Positions 18,317-26,484 of a DNA stretch of 64,000 nt are shown here, piece by piece. The DNA lies in assembly GCF_003051005.1 (NCBI RefSeq), contig NZ_QAOW01000009.1, positions 124,001 to 188,000 of the forward strand, written 5' to 3'. A program made the translations under genes and the position numbers. The notes beneath the pieces were generated by a model. That model was not told the DNA's origin. It saw nothing but the letters and a program-made list of their open reading frames with translations, and ran no database searches. The stretch comes from Rhodococcus sp. OK519. GTDB lineage: Bacteria > Actinomycetota > Actinomycetes > Mycobacteriales > Mycobacteriaceae. How positions within the stretch are numbered: the stretch's first letter is position 1; each line of letters begins with the position of its first letter.

Positions 18317-19732
18317 GTCTTCTCCTTCAGTGATGGTGATGGGGTCGTTGAGCGGATAGGTCAGCGGGGACAGCGGATCGACTGCGGTGAGGTCGCGGGT
18401 CACGGAAGGCAGGGGCCCGGCAGAGAAGGCGGCCCAGTGGTCGTCGGGGACGGCGGGGAACTTGGCCCGCACCACGTCCTCCCAGTACGGGTCGTCCGCA
18501 TCCCCCGCCGCGGTGCACAGGCCGCTGTCGAGCACGCGCCCGTCGGCCATCGTCACGGTGAGGCCGCTGCGGCGGACGGCGGGGAACTCGGCGTCGAGGT
18601 TCGGGTCGACGACGACGTCCACGAGGGCGGCCATCCGTGCGATCGCCGGATCACCGAGGTCGTCCGTGATCGACTCGAGCCCGAAGGCGCCGGTGGCCAG
18701 GTACGCGGCCAGCGGCCAGACCAGGTTGAACTGGGCTTCCTCGCTGGTCGACGGCACCATCCGCGCCAGGTCGGCCGCGGCCTGGAAGGTGCGCACCCGC
18801 ACGGCGGTCACCTCGTCGGGATCGAGTCGCTCCCGGCCGAGTTCGCGCAGGATCCGATCGGCACCGGTCAGCGCGGGATGTACCCAGCGGCAGCACGGGA
18901 ACGGCTTGACGTAGGTGCGCATCACGTGCCATTCGGCGCCGAGGTCGGTGCCGTCGCGGCGCGGGCGGCCGGCGACGAACTCGGAGCGGTGGGCGGTGAA
19001 GCCGGCCGCCGCGAGCTGGGCGCTGGTGACGCCGACGTGCGCTCCCCAGCCCATGGCGTCCTTGGCCATGGTGGGCTCGGCCACCGCCCGCATGATCAGG
19101 TCGACCGGCGCGTGGTACTCCGCCAACCCGAGGGCCGCGTCCACCTGCGCGGGCGACAGCTTCAGTAGACGGGCGCTCGCGGCGGCGGCGCCGACGGCCC
19201 CCCAGGTGCCACTGCTGTGGAAGAGCGGCCAGCGGTCGTGCTGCGCCATTGCAGCACGGATACCGACCTCGTAGCCGATCAGCGTGGCGAGGAGGAACTC
19301 CTCGTGGCTGGCGCCGGCCGCTTCGGCCGCCGCGAGCGCCGCCGGGATGATCACCGCTCCCGGGTGTCCCTTGGCGAGGGCGTGGCCGTCGTCGTAGTCG
19401 ACGGCGTTCATCACGGTGCCGTTCGCGAGCGCAGCGCCGGCCGCCGAGACGCGACGCCCGTCGAGCATGCAGGTGGCTTCGTTGCCACCCATCGCGGTCG
19501 TGACGTACTCGGTGATGATGCGGGCCGAGCGCAGCAGCGTGCCGGCCCGGGCCGCTACCGAGGCGTCGAGGGTGAGCATGCCCAGGCGTCGTCGCACTGC
19601 GGACGGTACCTGCTGCCAGGTAAGTCCCACGACAAACTCCAGGACGTCACTCACCGGCATATTTGCTTTATCCACAACTTGACTCGTCATATTTGCAACA
19701 CCAATCGGAAACGTCGATGTGTCGAGCGTCAT
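17141..19732 (-). CDS. MmgE/PrpD family protein, frame open into the downstream ACAD-like protein
   Basis: Residues 1-472 form a full-length MmgE/PrpD domain (VGLTWQQVPSAVRRRLGML, NGTVMNAVDYDDGHALAKGHPGA, and KPFPCCRWVHPALTGA near residue 275). The family includes 2-methylcitrate dehydratase, cis-aconitate decarboxylase and an iminodisuccinate epimerase. The start ATG 19732 overlaps the M20 stop (ATGA) and follows AGGAGG. The frame then runs without a stop through an internal ribosome site into the ACAD-fold protein, giving an 863-residue fused ORF. It may be a real fusion, a lost stop or frameshift, or two products from two starts. The first 30 codons are AT-richer than the surroundings and repeat GCAAATATG. 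Confidence 0.75.
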   Translation of the reverse strand: MTLDTSTFPIGVANMTSQVVDKANMPVSDVLEFVVGLTWQQVPSAVRRRLGMLTLDASVAARAGTLLRSARIITEYVTTAMGGNEATCMLDGRRVSAAGAALANGTVMNAVDYDDGHALAKGHPGAVIIPAALAAAEAAGASHEEFLLATLIGYEVGIRAAMAQHDRWPLFHSSGTWGAVGAAAASARLLKLSPAQVDAALGLAEYHAPVDLIMRAVAEPTMAKDAMGWGAHVGVTSAQLAAAGFTAHRSEFVAGRPRRDGTDLGAEWHVMRTYVKPFPCCRWVHPALTGADRILRELGRERLDPDEVTAVRVRTFQAAADLARMVPSTSEEAQFNLVWPLAAYLATGAFGLESITDDLGDPAIARMAALVDVVVDPNLDAEFPAVRRSGLTVTMADGRVLDSGLCTAAGDADDPYWEDVVRAKFPAVPDDHWAAFSAGPLPSVTRDLTAVDPLSPLTYPLNDPITITEGEDMTSPEQTKRLAAIDALAQGFRDRARRYDDEAIFPTENFAELNEADLLALTLPEKWGGAGLWSEGGFAEYYELIERIAAIDAPTAQLFQVHSHALGMLAHAATEEQMRKYVVPIAEAGELVASVGSESVPGKNNLGTSSSQLVRNEQGQWVLNCTKHFASLGPGASHFIIWLAMPGTEDYDYRTVAVLVPRDVPEVELIDNWDVLGMRSTVSWAVKVTDYALPDDAIFGEPGWWETDDTRTFTLAFAANHLGAARGAFDFTVDWVRERPQLAGSELIQFQLGELAAKLSTARAGLFHAAAAWDAGQRSEGEFRGVHALTVAKAVALEITQRCLDICGSRSMFKTYPLERFYRDTRAFSLHYRVDNYTRNLGASLLSQGFSVNGNGGLTPAQD

Positions 19733-20934
19733 CGGAGGTCCTCCTGATTCGGCAGGTGCACGGCAAGCTTCCCGGCGTGGCCGATGAGGGCGGCCAGCAG
19801 CGCCGTGCGCGGGACGACGGAATCGCGCGCAACCGCCTCGGCGCGGCTGCACTGGTCGAATGCGGTGGGCCCCAGACCGTCGAGCGCGAGCGGCGCGAAC
19901 TGTCCGACGAGGCTCGCATCCGAGCCGCCCGACTCGTCGATCCGGCGCAGGGCCAGGCCGGCTGCCGACGCCAGGTTCTCGGCGAGCGCGTACACCGGAT
20001 CCGTGACCGTCCGAGGAAGGGCGGGCCTGGTGATGCCGCCGGAGATCTCGACAGTGACACCGGCACCCGCACGCGCCTCGGCGCGGCGGCGCACCTCGTC
20101 GACCAGAGCCCGGCCCGCCGCGTCGTCGGGAGCCCGCAGATCGACGTGGAGTTCCGCATGGTCGGGGACGACCTGACGCGCCGTGCCGGAGCGCAGGATG
20201 CCGACGCTGCAGATGGTGCGCCTCGCTCGATCGGTGAGCGATTCGAGTTCCTCGACGAGCGGCGCCAGCGCATGCAAGGCGCTCGCTCCGGTGTCGTCGG
20301 TGCAGTGCGCCGTCCGGCCGTGCGCGGTGATGATCATGGCGCCGACCGCGCCACGAGAGACGATCACGCCCCCGTCGACCAGACCGGCTTCGAGGGCCAG
20401 GCACACATCCGTGCGGCGGCCCAGGTCCGCCAGCCAACCGCGACTGTCGACGCTGCCCAGTTCCTCGTCGGGGACCAGCGCGTAGGTGATCGATGCGACG
20501 CCCGGCACCGACGTCTCGAGCGCCGCTTCGATCGCGTGAACAGCCATCGCGAGAGCACATTTCATGTCACCGAGACCCGGCCCGGACATGGACGGCGCGT
20601 CCGTCACGATGGGCCAGTCGGCCGTCGCTCCCTCGGGCCACACCGTGTCGGCGTGCCCGAGCACGAGCAGTCGGAGCCCCGGGTCGCCGGTCTCGAGCGT
20701 GGCCTCGAACGCCTGGCCGCGGTCCGAGGCGATCGTGTGCCGGCGTGAGGTGAATCCCAGCGATTCGAGCCGCTCGGCGATCAGGTCACTCACCCGGTCG
20801 ACGCCCGCAGGAAGGAATGATCCGCTCTCGACCTCGGTGAGCCGGGTGGCCAGGTCGAGGATGCTCGGCAGCCGCGGCTCGAGCCGGGCGGCGAACTCGG
20901 CGACGGAGACGGGCGATGGTGTCGGTTCAGACAT
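19729..20934 (-). CDS. M20 family metallopeptidase, carboxypeptidase G2/ArgE-like
   Basis: 401 residues of the M20A/D type with a binuclear zinc site: H94 and D96 in GHADTVWPEG, D123 in GPGLGDMK, E157/E158 in VPDEELGS, and a late His in the C-terminal lid. Members cleave N-acyl or C-terminal amide bonds (acetylornithine, succinyl-diaminopimelate, folate glutamate). It is cytosolic; no signal peptide is visible. GGAGGAAGCC precedes ATG 20934. The start overlaps the DUF1028 stop by 8 bp and the stop overlaps the MmgE/PrpD start by 4 bp. It probably removes an acyl or amino-acid unit from the imported substrate. Confidence 0.86.
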   Translation of the reverse strand: MSEPTPSPVSVAEFAARLEPRLPSILDLATRLTEVESGSFLPAGVDRVSDLIAERLESLGFTSRRHTIASDRGQAFEATLETGDPGLRLLVLGHADTVWPEGATADWPIVTDAPSMSGPGLGDMKCALAMAVHAIEAALETSVPGVASITYALVPDEELGSVDSRGWLADLGRRTDVCLALEAGLVDGGVIVSRGAVGAMIITAHGRTAHCTDDTGASALHALAPLVEELESLTDRARRTICSVGILRSGTARQVVPDHAELHVDLRAPDDAAGRALVDEVRRRAEARAGAGVTVEISGGITRPALPRTVTDPVYALAENLASAAGLALRRIDESGGSDASLVGQFAPLALDGLGPTAFDQCSRAEAVARDSVVPRTALLAALIGHAGKLAVHLPNQEDLR

Positions 20935-21613
20935 CGGCTTCCTCCGCACCTGGGGCGACACCACGTGCGGCGTCGGGATCGATTGCGCGGCTGACATACT
21001 CGCCGGCGGCCGGGCCGTACAGCTCCCACAGTCGGCGAAGCTCGCGCAGCGGTTCCGGGTGCTCGTCGACTCGCAGGTCGACGAGCGGAAACTGTTCGCT
21101 GCCGTGCACCCGCAGGCAAGCGGACCGCAGCGGATCCGGTTCGCCGCCGGCGGCCAGACCTGCCTCCAGCGCACGCATCAGTCGCTCGCCCAGTTCCAGC
21201 CCGGCACTGCCGTCGAAGGCCGTGCTCGCGGCCCGGCCGACGACGTCACCGACGAGGATGTTGCCGGCGACGACGTGGTCGGCGGCGGTGACGACGGAAA
21301 CCCCGGCGGGGTCGACATGTGCACCCGTCCAACCGATTCCAGGTCCCCTGGTACCGATGGCCGCAAGCTGACGCCAGTCCGCGTGCACGCTCGAATGGCG
21401 CACGCCGTCGACGGCCTCGGCAGCGGTGGCTCCGCGGGCCATCAGATCGAGCAGGCGGGGTCCGAGGCGGGGGTCGGTGCGGTGCTGGGTGACGACGGCG
21501 CCGACGCCGGTGCGCAGCCACGGCACGCGGGCCCCGACGGCGACGTCGGAGGTTGCGGTCGCGACGCCGAGCTGACCGGTGACCTCGCACCGGGCCACTA
21601 TCGAATAGGTCAT
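20927..21613 (-). CDS. DUF1028 family protein (Ntn-hydrolase-like)
   Basis: 228 residues starting MTYSIVARCEVTGQLGVATA, the DUF1028 N-terminal pattern. The repeated Gly-rich strands (VGAVVTQHRTDPRLGPRLLD, AAIGTRGPGIGWTGAHV) fit the N-terminal-nucleophile hydrolase-like fold to which I recall this family being assigned. The activity is unknown; members often sit beside peptidases and amidohydrolases. ATG 21613 is chosen because it overlaps the ATPase stop as ATGA. A C-terminal extension resembles the peptidoglycan-binding-like tail seen in some members, but I am not certain of this. Confidence 0.82.
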   Translation of the reverse strand: MTYSIVARCEVTGQLGVATATSDVAVGARVPWLRTGVGAVVTQHRTDPRLGPRLLDLMARGATAAEAVDGVRHSSVHADWRQLAAIGTRGPGIGWTGAHVDPAGVSVVTAADHVVAGNILVGDVVGRAASTAFDGSAGLELGERLMRALEAGLAAGGEPDPLRSACLRVHGSEQFPLVDLRVDEHPEPLRELRRLWELYGPAAGEYVSRAIDPDAARGVAPGAEEADV

Positions 21614-22716
21614 CGGGTCACCGCCCACATGTCGGCGCTGCGCCACGACAGCCGGCACGGCGCACCGACCACGACGCTGGCGGGCAGCGTGCGGCTGGCC
21701 AGGTCGGCGGTGATCACCCGGCCGTCGGCGAGTTCGACGCGCACCGAGGTACGGGCACCGAGGAAGGCGATGTCCCGCGCGATTCCCTCGACCGAGAAGT
21801 CGGCACCCTCGGCGCCCCCGGCCTGCAGACCGACCACTTCGGGTCGCAGGATCAACGTGATGTTCTTGTCCGCCGGCACCTCACCTGCGCCGTCGACCCG
21901 CCCCTCCCCCACGCCGGGCACCGTCACGTCGAACCAGCCCGGGCCCGTCCCGGTGACAGTCCCGTCCAGGCTGTTGGAGGCGCCGACGAATCCGGCGGCG
22001 AAGCGGGTCGCCGGCTGGTGGTAGACCTCGGCGGGCGTCGCCACCTGCACCAGATCACCGTTCTGCATGAGGCCGACCCGGTCGGACATCGCGAACGCCT
22101 CCTCCTGGTCGTGGGTGACATAGACGAACGTGATGCCGAGCTCGTGCTGCACCGACTTGAGCAGCACCTGCATCTGGCGGCGCATCCGCAGGTCCAGCGC
22201 GCCGAGCGGCTCGTCCAGCAGAAGGACCCGGGGTCCGAGGACGAGCGAACGCGCCAACGCGACGCGCTGCTGCATGCCACCACTGAGCTGGCGTGGCCGA
22301 TGATTCTCCTTGCCGCTCAACTCGACCAGGTCGAGGAAACGGGACACCTTCTCCGCGACGACCTGCTTGCTCTCCTTGCGCTCGCGCAGCCCGAAGGCGA
22401 CGTTCTCGAAGACCGTCAGGTGCGGGAACAGCGCATAGTTCTGGAAGACCGTGTGCACCGGCCGCTTGTGTGGCGGCACCCCCTGGATTTCCTTGTCGTC
22501 CACGAGGATGCGTCCCGCATCGGACTGCTCGAGACCGGCGATCATCCGCAGTGTGGTGGTCTTGCCGCAGCCGCTGGGGCCGAGGAGCGAAAAGAACTCG
22601 CCTCCCTTGATGTCGAGGTTGATGCCCTTGACGACGTGGTGGTCGCCGAAGGAGCATGCGAGGTTCTCGAGCCTCAGCGAAGCCGGGCTGTAACCGGGGT
22701 CGGCGATGGTTGTCAT
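21610..22716 (-). CDS. ABC transporter ATP-binding protein, polyamine/PotA type
   Basis: 368 residues. Walker A is GPSGCGKTT (46-54), the Q-loop NYALFPHLTV follows, the signature is LSGGMQQR (144-151), Walker B is VLLLDEP (164-170), the switch His is in VTHDQEE, and a TOBE domain fills the C-terminus. It energises import of a cationic or carboxylated small molecule with the two adjacent permeases and the binding lipoprotein. ATG 22716 overlaps the permease stop by 4 bp; the frame upstream is antisense coding and was excluded. Confidence 0.93.
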   Translation of the reverse strand: MTTIADPGYSPASLRLENLACSFGDHHVVKGINLDIKGGEFFSLLGPSGCGKTTTLRMIAGLEQSDAGRILVDDKEIQGVPPHKRPVHTVFQNYALFPHLTVFENVAFGLRERKESKQVVAEKVSRFLDLVELSGKENHRPRQLSGGMQQRVALARSLVLGPRVLLLDEPLGALDLRMRRQMQVLLKSVQHELGITFVYVTHDQEEAFAMSDRVGLMQNGDLVQVATPAEVYHQPATRFAAGFVGASNSLDGTVTGTGPGWFDVTVPGVGEGRVDGAGEVPADKNITLILRPEVVGLQAGGAEGADFSVEGIARDIAFLGARTSVRVELADGRVITADLASRTLPASVVVGAPCRLSWRSADMWAVTR

Positions 22717-23525
22717 GCTGCTTCTTCTTCCGAGGTGACGCGGCGTGTCTGCTTGGAGGGCCAGAAGGAGGCCAACGCGACCAGACACATCAGGACGAGC
22801 GAGACGAACATGAAGGCGACGGCGATCGCGTTGATCTCCGGTGACGTGCCGTGGCGCGACAGGCTGAGGATGAGGACCGGTAGCGTCTCGGTCTCCGGTC
22901 CCGCCAGGAAGACGGTGCTGACGACGTCGTCGAAGGAGAACGTGAAGGACAGCAGCGCAGCGATGACGACGGCGGGCATCATCATCGGCCACAGCACCTT
23001 CAGGAACACTCGGCGCGGCGAAGCGCCCAGATCTGCCGCGGCCTCGTCGTACGTACCCGTCAGGGTCGCGAAGCGGGACTGGAGCACCAATGTCGCGTAG
23101 GCGGAACAGAACACGATGTGTCCGGCCACGACCGACCAGGTGCCGGTGGTGAGCCCGAGACGCTGGATGACCACCAGGATTCCCGCGGCGATGACGACTT
23201 CGGGGATCATCAGCCGGGCGTAGGTGAGGGTCTGCAACACGGCGCCGGCCCGCTTGGGCAGGCGGGAGACCGCCATCACCGCAGCCAGCGACAGGGCGAC
23301 CGCGACCACGGTGGACAGCAACGCGATCAGACAACTGGTGAGGAAGTCCTGACGCACCCGCGGGTCGGCGAACGCTCCGGTGATCCACTCGAGCGTCGCA
23401 CCGCCCCAGCCGACGAGGCTCTCGTCGGCGTTGAACGCGTTGACGATCACCATGCCGATAGGCAGGTAGAGGAAGGCGAGGACGGCAACTGTCACAGCCG
23501 CCGCGGGACTGATCCGGCGCTTCAT
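22713..23525 (-). CDS. ABC transporter permease, PotC-like
   Basis: 270 residues with six predicted membrane segments and the inner-membrane coupling motif EAAADLGASPRRVFLKVLWP near residue 160. It belongs to the binding-protein-dependent permease family. Start ATG 23525 overlaps the stop of the first permease (ATGA), and its own stop overlaps the ATPase start. It forms the second half of the heterodimeric channel. Confidence 0.92.
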   Translation of the reverse strand: MKRRISPAAAVTVAVLAFLYLPIGMVIVNAFNADESLVGWGGATLEWITGAFADPRVRQDFLTSCLIALLSTVVAVALSLAAVMAVSRLPKRAGAVLQTLTYARLMIPEVVIAAGILVVIQRLGLTTGTWSVVAGHIVFCSAYATLVLQSRFATLTGTYDEAAADLGASPRRVFLKVLWPMMMPAVVIAALLSFTFSFDDVVSTVFLAGPETETLPVLILSLSRHGTSPEINAIAVAFMFVSLVLMCLVALASFWPSKQTRRVTSEEEAA

Positions 23526-24469
23526 GTGATGTCCCCCAATCGATCCAGGCGCTTGCGTGAGGCGAACAGCACGGCGAGCATGACGACCATCAGCGTCGTT
23601 GCGATGGCGGCACCGAACGGATAGTTGCCGGTCGCGAGGAACTGCTCGGCCTCGACGTTGCCGACCATGAGGGTCTTGGAACCACCGAGGATGGCCGGGA
23701 TGGTGTACTCCCCGGTCGCCGGGATCCCGACCAGCAGCACGCCCGCGATGCTGCCGGGCATGGCCAGCTTCACGGTGATCTTCCAGAAGGCCCGGCGCCG
23801 GCTGAGCCCCATGTCTGCGGCCGCTTCCTGCAGGGCCGGGTCGATCCGGTCCAGCGCCATGAACATCGGCAGGATCATCAGCGGCAGGTAGCCGGCGACC
23901 ATGCCGACACCGATCGCGAAGGTGGAGTAGCCGAGCTGGGCGCCCTCCGGAACGATTCCGAAGAACGCGGCGACCTTCGAGACGACGCCGGTCGGCGACA
24001 GCAGTTCGAGCCAGGCGTAGGTGCGTACGACGAAGCTGATCCAGTACGGCACGATGACCGCGACCAGGAGCAGGGCCTTCACCCGGCCACTGGCACGGGC
24101 GATGGTGAGCGCGACCGGGAATCCGAGCACCACACACACCGCGGTCATGACGACTGTCATTGCGAGCGAACGCAACACGGCGCCGACGTAGGTGCTGCTG
24201 AAGAGCTCTCGGTAGTTCTCGAGCGTGAACCCCGACCGTACTTGGAAGGTGAGAAGGTCGAATTTCATGACGCTGTACACCGCGAGGAGCACGAGCGGGG
24301 CGACGAAGAAGGCGACGACGTACATCGTCATCGGCGCCGCGAGCAGGATTCCGGACGAGCGCCGAGGGCGTCGAGGCGCGCCTGCGCCGGTACGTGCCGG
24401 TGCGGGCGACGCACCCTCGACCCGGCGGCCCGGGGTGTCGGGGGGAGCCACTGTCGGAGCCTGGGTCAT
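23522..24469 (-). CDS. ABC transporter permease, PotB-like
   Basis: 315 residues beginning MTQAPTVAPPDTPGRR, with a disordered N-terminus, six membrane segments and the coupling motif EAAADMGLSRRRAFWKITVK near residue 210. ATG 24469 shares its A with the TGA stop of the binding-protein gene, so translation is coupled. It is the first half of the importer channel. Confidence 0.92.
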   Translation of the reverse strand: MTQAPTVAPPDTPGRRVEGASPAPARTGAGAPRRPRRSSGILLAAPMTMYVVAFFVAPLVLLAVYSVMKFDLLTFQVRSGFTLENYRELFSSTYVGAVLRSLAMTVVMTAVCVVLGFPVALTIARASGRVKALLLVAVIVPYWISFVVRTYAWLELLSPTGVVSKVAAFFGIVPEGAQLGYSTFAIGVGMVAGYLPLMILPMFMALDRIDPALQEAAADMGLSRRRAFWKITVKLAMPGSIAGVLLVGIPATGEYTIPAILGGSKTLMVGNVEAEQFLATGNYPFGAAIATTLMVVMLAVLFASRKRLDRLGDIT

Positions 24470-25521
24470 CAGGATGCCTTGATCCGGTTCCACATCTTGG
24501 CCCGCGCCTCGGTGTCCTCCGCCGACAGGAACTTCTCAGCCAGGAACTTCGAGGCCGTGTTCTGCTGGAGCGCAGGGTTTTCCAGGATCCTGGGCTCGAG
24601 GAACTGCTCGGCCGCCGGCATCAGGTAGGAGGCGCCGGTGTTGTTGATGAACCCGCCGTAGGTCTCCGGTTCGAGACGGGAATCGAGGAACCGCAGCGCC
24701 TCTTCGGTGTGCTTGCTGCCGGGCAGGAGAGCGACACCCTCGATGTAGCCGGGCGTGCCCTCCGTCGGCGAGACCCAGCCGAGCGAGGGGTCGTCGGCGC
24801 CCGCGAACGCGTAGTCGTAGCCGACCGCGATGAGCGCCGAACCGTCGGTCACCGACTTCGCCTGTCCCGTGCGCTGGAACGCGAGCAGGTGCGGCTTGAT
24901 CTCCTTGATCTTCGCCTCGGCCTCGGCGAGTTCACCGCTGTCGGTGGTGTTGATGTCGTAGCCGAGCGAGAGCAGGGCGATCGCCTGCACATCGAGGTCG
25001 TAGTCCGGCAGCACGATCTTGCCCGTCCACTGATCGGCGTTGTCGAAGAGCTCCTTCCACGACTTCGGAGGATTCGGGACCTTCTCCTTGTCGTAGATGA
25101 TCCCGACCTTGCCGAGATCGGTGGGGATACCCCACGGGAACTCGGCCCGGTATTCCTGCGGCATGTTCGCCAGGTTCGGAACCGTGGCGGGATCGAAATC
25201 GGCCAGCAGGTTACCGGCCTCCAGACGGGCGGCGGTGGCGTTGCCGACAGCGACGAGGTCGTAGACGCCCCTGTCCTTGGCCAACTGCGCAGCCAGAGCG
25301 GACGAGCCGCCGTCGGGCAACGCGAACTGCTCGATCTTGATCCCGGGGTTGGCGGCCTCGAAGTCCGCGATCTCGGTCTCTCCGACCCAGTCGCCGTAGT
25401 TGAGGAACTTCAGGGTCACACTGTCGGCATCGCCGGATCCTCCACCACACGCGGACAGCGCCGCGCCGAGCGCCACGCATGCGCTGGCGGCGGAAAGTAC
25501 TCGCAAGGTCTTGGCACGCAT
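24469..25521 (-). CDS. Substrate-binding lipoprotein of polyamine-type ABC importer (PotD-like)
   Basis: 350 residues. A signal peptide ends in the lipobox LSAC (Cys25), so the mature protein is membrane-anchored outside. The mature part has the spermidine/putrescine-binding fold (LKFLNYGDWVGETEIADFEA, DLVAVGNATAARL, PWGIPTDLGKVGIIYDKEKV). The family binds polyamines, but also other amines, opines and carboxylates. It is the first gene of the long leftward operon, with GAGGGG before ATG 25521. Two palindromes with GTTGC/GCAAC arms separate it from the divergent IclR gene. Confidence 0.9.
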   Translation of the reverse strand: MRAKTLRVLSAASACVALGAALSACGGGSGDADSVTLKFLNYGDWVGETEIADFEAANPGIKIEQFALPDGGSSALAAQLAKDRGVYDLVAVGNATAARLEAGNLLADFDPATVPNLANMPQEYRAEFPWGIPTDLGKVGIIYDKEKVPNPPKSWKELFDNADQWTGKIVLPDYDLDVQAIALLSLGYDINTTDSGELAEAEAKIKEIKPHLLAFQRTGQAKSVTDGSALIAVGYDYAFAGADDPSLGWVSPTEGTPGYIEGVALLPGSKHTEEALRFLDSRLEPETYGGFINNTGASYLMPAAEQFLEPRILENPALQQNTASKFLAEKFLSAEDTEARAKMWNRIKAS

Positions 25522-25542
25522 GACCCCTCATTTCTGTTGTCA

Positions 25543-25566
25543 TTATCGCAACCACAGTTGCCGTAT
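25543..25566. promoter_or_regulatory. Candidate IclR operator 1 (near importer promoter)
   Basis: The core GCAAC-CACA-GTTGC at 25548-25561 is a perfect palindrome, with partial symmetry extending to ttat/gtat on each side. It lies just upstream of the binding-protein gene in the divergent region. Confidence 0.5.
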
Positions 25567-25648
25567 GGACACTTGAAGTATTCGGCGGCGGTGTGCCCGG
25601 TCGGTGTCGTGATCGTTACAAGTTCGTTTCGTATGTTGCGAATAAGCC

Positions 25649-25673
25649 AATTGCTGTTGCGCCAACTGCAATT
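25649..25673. promoter_or_regulatory. Candidate IclR operator 2 (just before the regulator gene)
   Basis: A 25-bp imperfect palindrome with arms AATTGCTGTTGC and CAACTGCAATT ends next to the ATG at 25675. It shares GTTGC/CAAC elements with operator 1, which fits autoregulation and control of both divergent units. Confidence 0.5.
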
Positions 25674-25674
25674 C

Positions 25675-26484
25675 ATGACGAAAGCTCGTGCCATGCCACC
25701 CACACGCGACACCAGCATTCGCCGCGGGCTGGAAGTCCTGATGACTCTCCAGACCCGCCGCGCCCGTGAGAGCGGCGGACTCGGCGTCACTCAACTCGCC
25801 GAGATCCTCGACATGGACAAGAGCCAGATCTCGCGCAGCCTCAAGGTCCTCACCGAGTACGGCATGGTCGACCGAGACCCCAAGACACGCGCGTTCCGGC
25901 TGGGATGGCGGATCTTCAACATGGCGCAGGTCAGTGGCGACCAGCGCCTGCTGGAGTGCGCGGGCGGGGTCCTCGACGGACTGCTCAACCGACTGGACGA
26001 GTCGGTGTACCTCTCGGTGCGATCCGGATACGACGCGCTGACCGTGGCCGAGCGGACCGCCAACCACTCGATTCAGGCGATGCCCGCGCATTGGGCGCTG
26101 CATTCGACGTCCGTGGGTCGGGTACTCCTCACCGACCGAACCTCCGCCGAGATCCGCGAAATGTATGCCGGACAGCGGCTTCACAGTGCGCGCGAGGGTG
26201 GCGTCAGGTCCGTCGACGACCTCGTGGACGCCGTCTCCCGGGCCCGGGAGGACGGGTACTCCATCGTCGTGGACGAGTTCGAGGCCGGGTTGGCGGCCGT
26301 CGGCGTCCCGGTCCGTGACTATCGGGGGATGCTCATCGCCTCGCTCGGCGTCTCCGGGCCGACGTTCCGCCTGGAACCGAAGATCGAACAGGCCGTCACC
26401 GATCTACGGGAGGCCGCGCAGGAACTCGAGGACCTCCTCGCGCTCCGGAACGGTGAACGCTTCTCGCTCGGGCGGGACGCATGA
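25675..26484 (+). CDS. IclR family transcriptional regulator
   Basis: 269 residues: an N-terminal winged helix (about 33-65, LGVTQLAEILDMDKSQISRS) and a C-terminal IclR effector domain (HSIQAMPAHWALHSTSVGRV, DEFEAGLAAVGVPV). ATG 25675 and ATG 25693 are both possible; neither has a clear ribosome site. It is divergent from the importer operon and coupled by ATGA to the nitrilase gene, so it is the likely local regulator responding to the substrate or a breakdown product. Confidence 0.88.
   Translation: MTKARAMPPTRDTSIRRGLEVLMTLQTRRARESGGLGVTQLAEILDMDKSQISRSLKVLTEYGMVDRDPKTRAFRLGWRIFNMAQVSGDQRLLECAGGVLDGLLNRLDESVYLSVRSGYDALTVAERTANHSIQAMPAHWALHSTSVGRVLLTDRTSAEIREMYAGQRLHSAREGGVRSVDDLVDAVSRAREDGYSIVVDEFEAGLAAVGVPVRDYRGMLIASLGVSGPTFRLEPKIEQAVTDLREAAQELEDLLALRNGERFSLGRDA

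Noticed and set aside
22713-25521. Spermidine/putrescine transporter named potABCD
   Set aside because: The fold fits, but the genomic context points to another amine or carboxylate, so no specific substrate name is given.
24394-25674. Upstream extension of the IclR frame
   Set aside because: It is antisense to the binding-protein gene and does not resemble IclR; the start is placed at 25675 or 25693.
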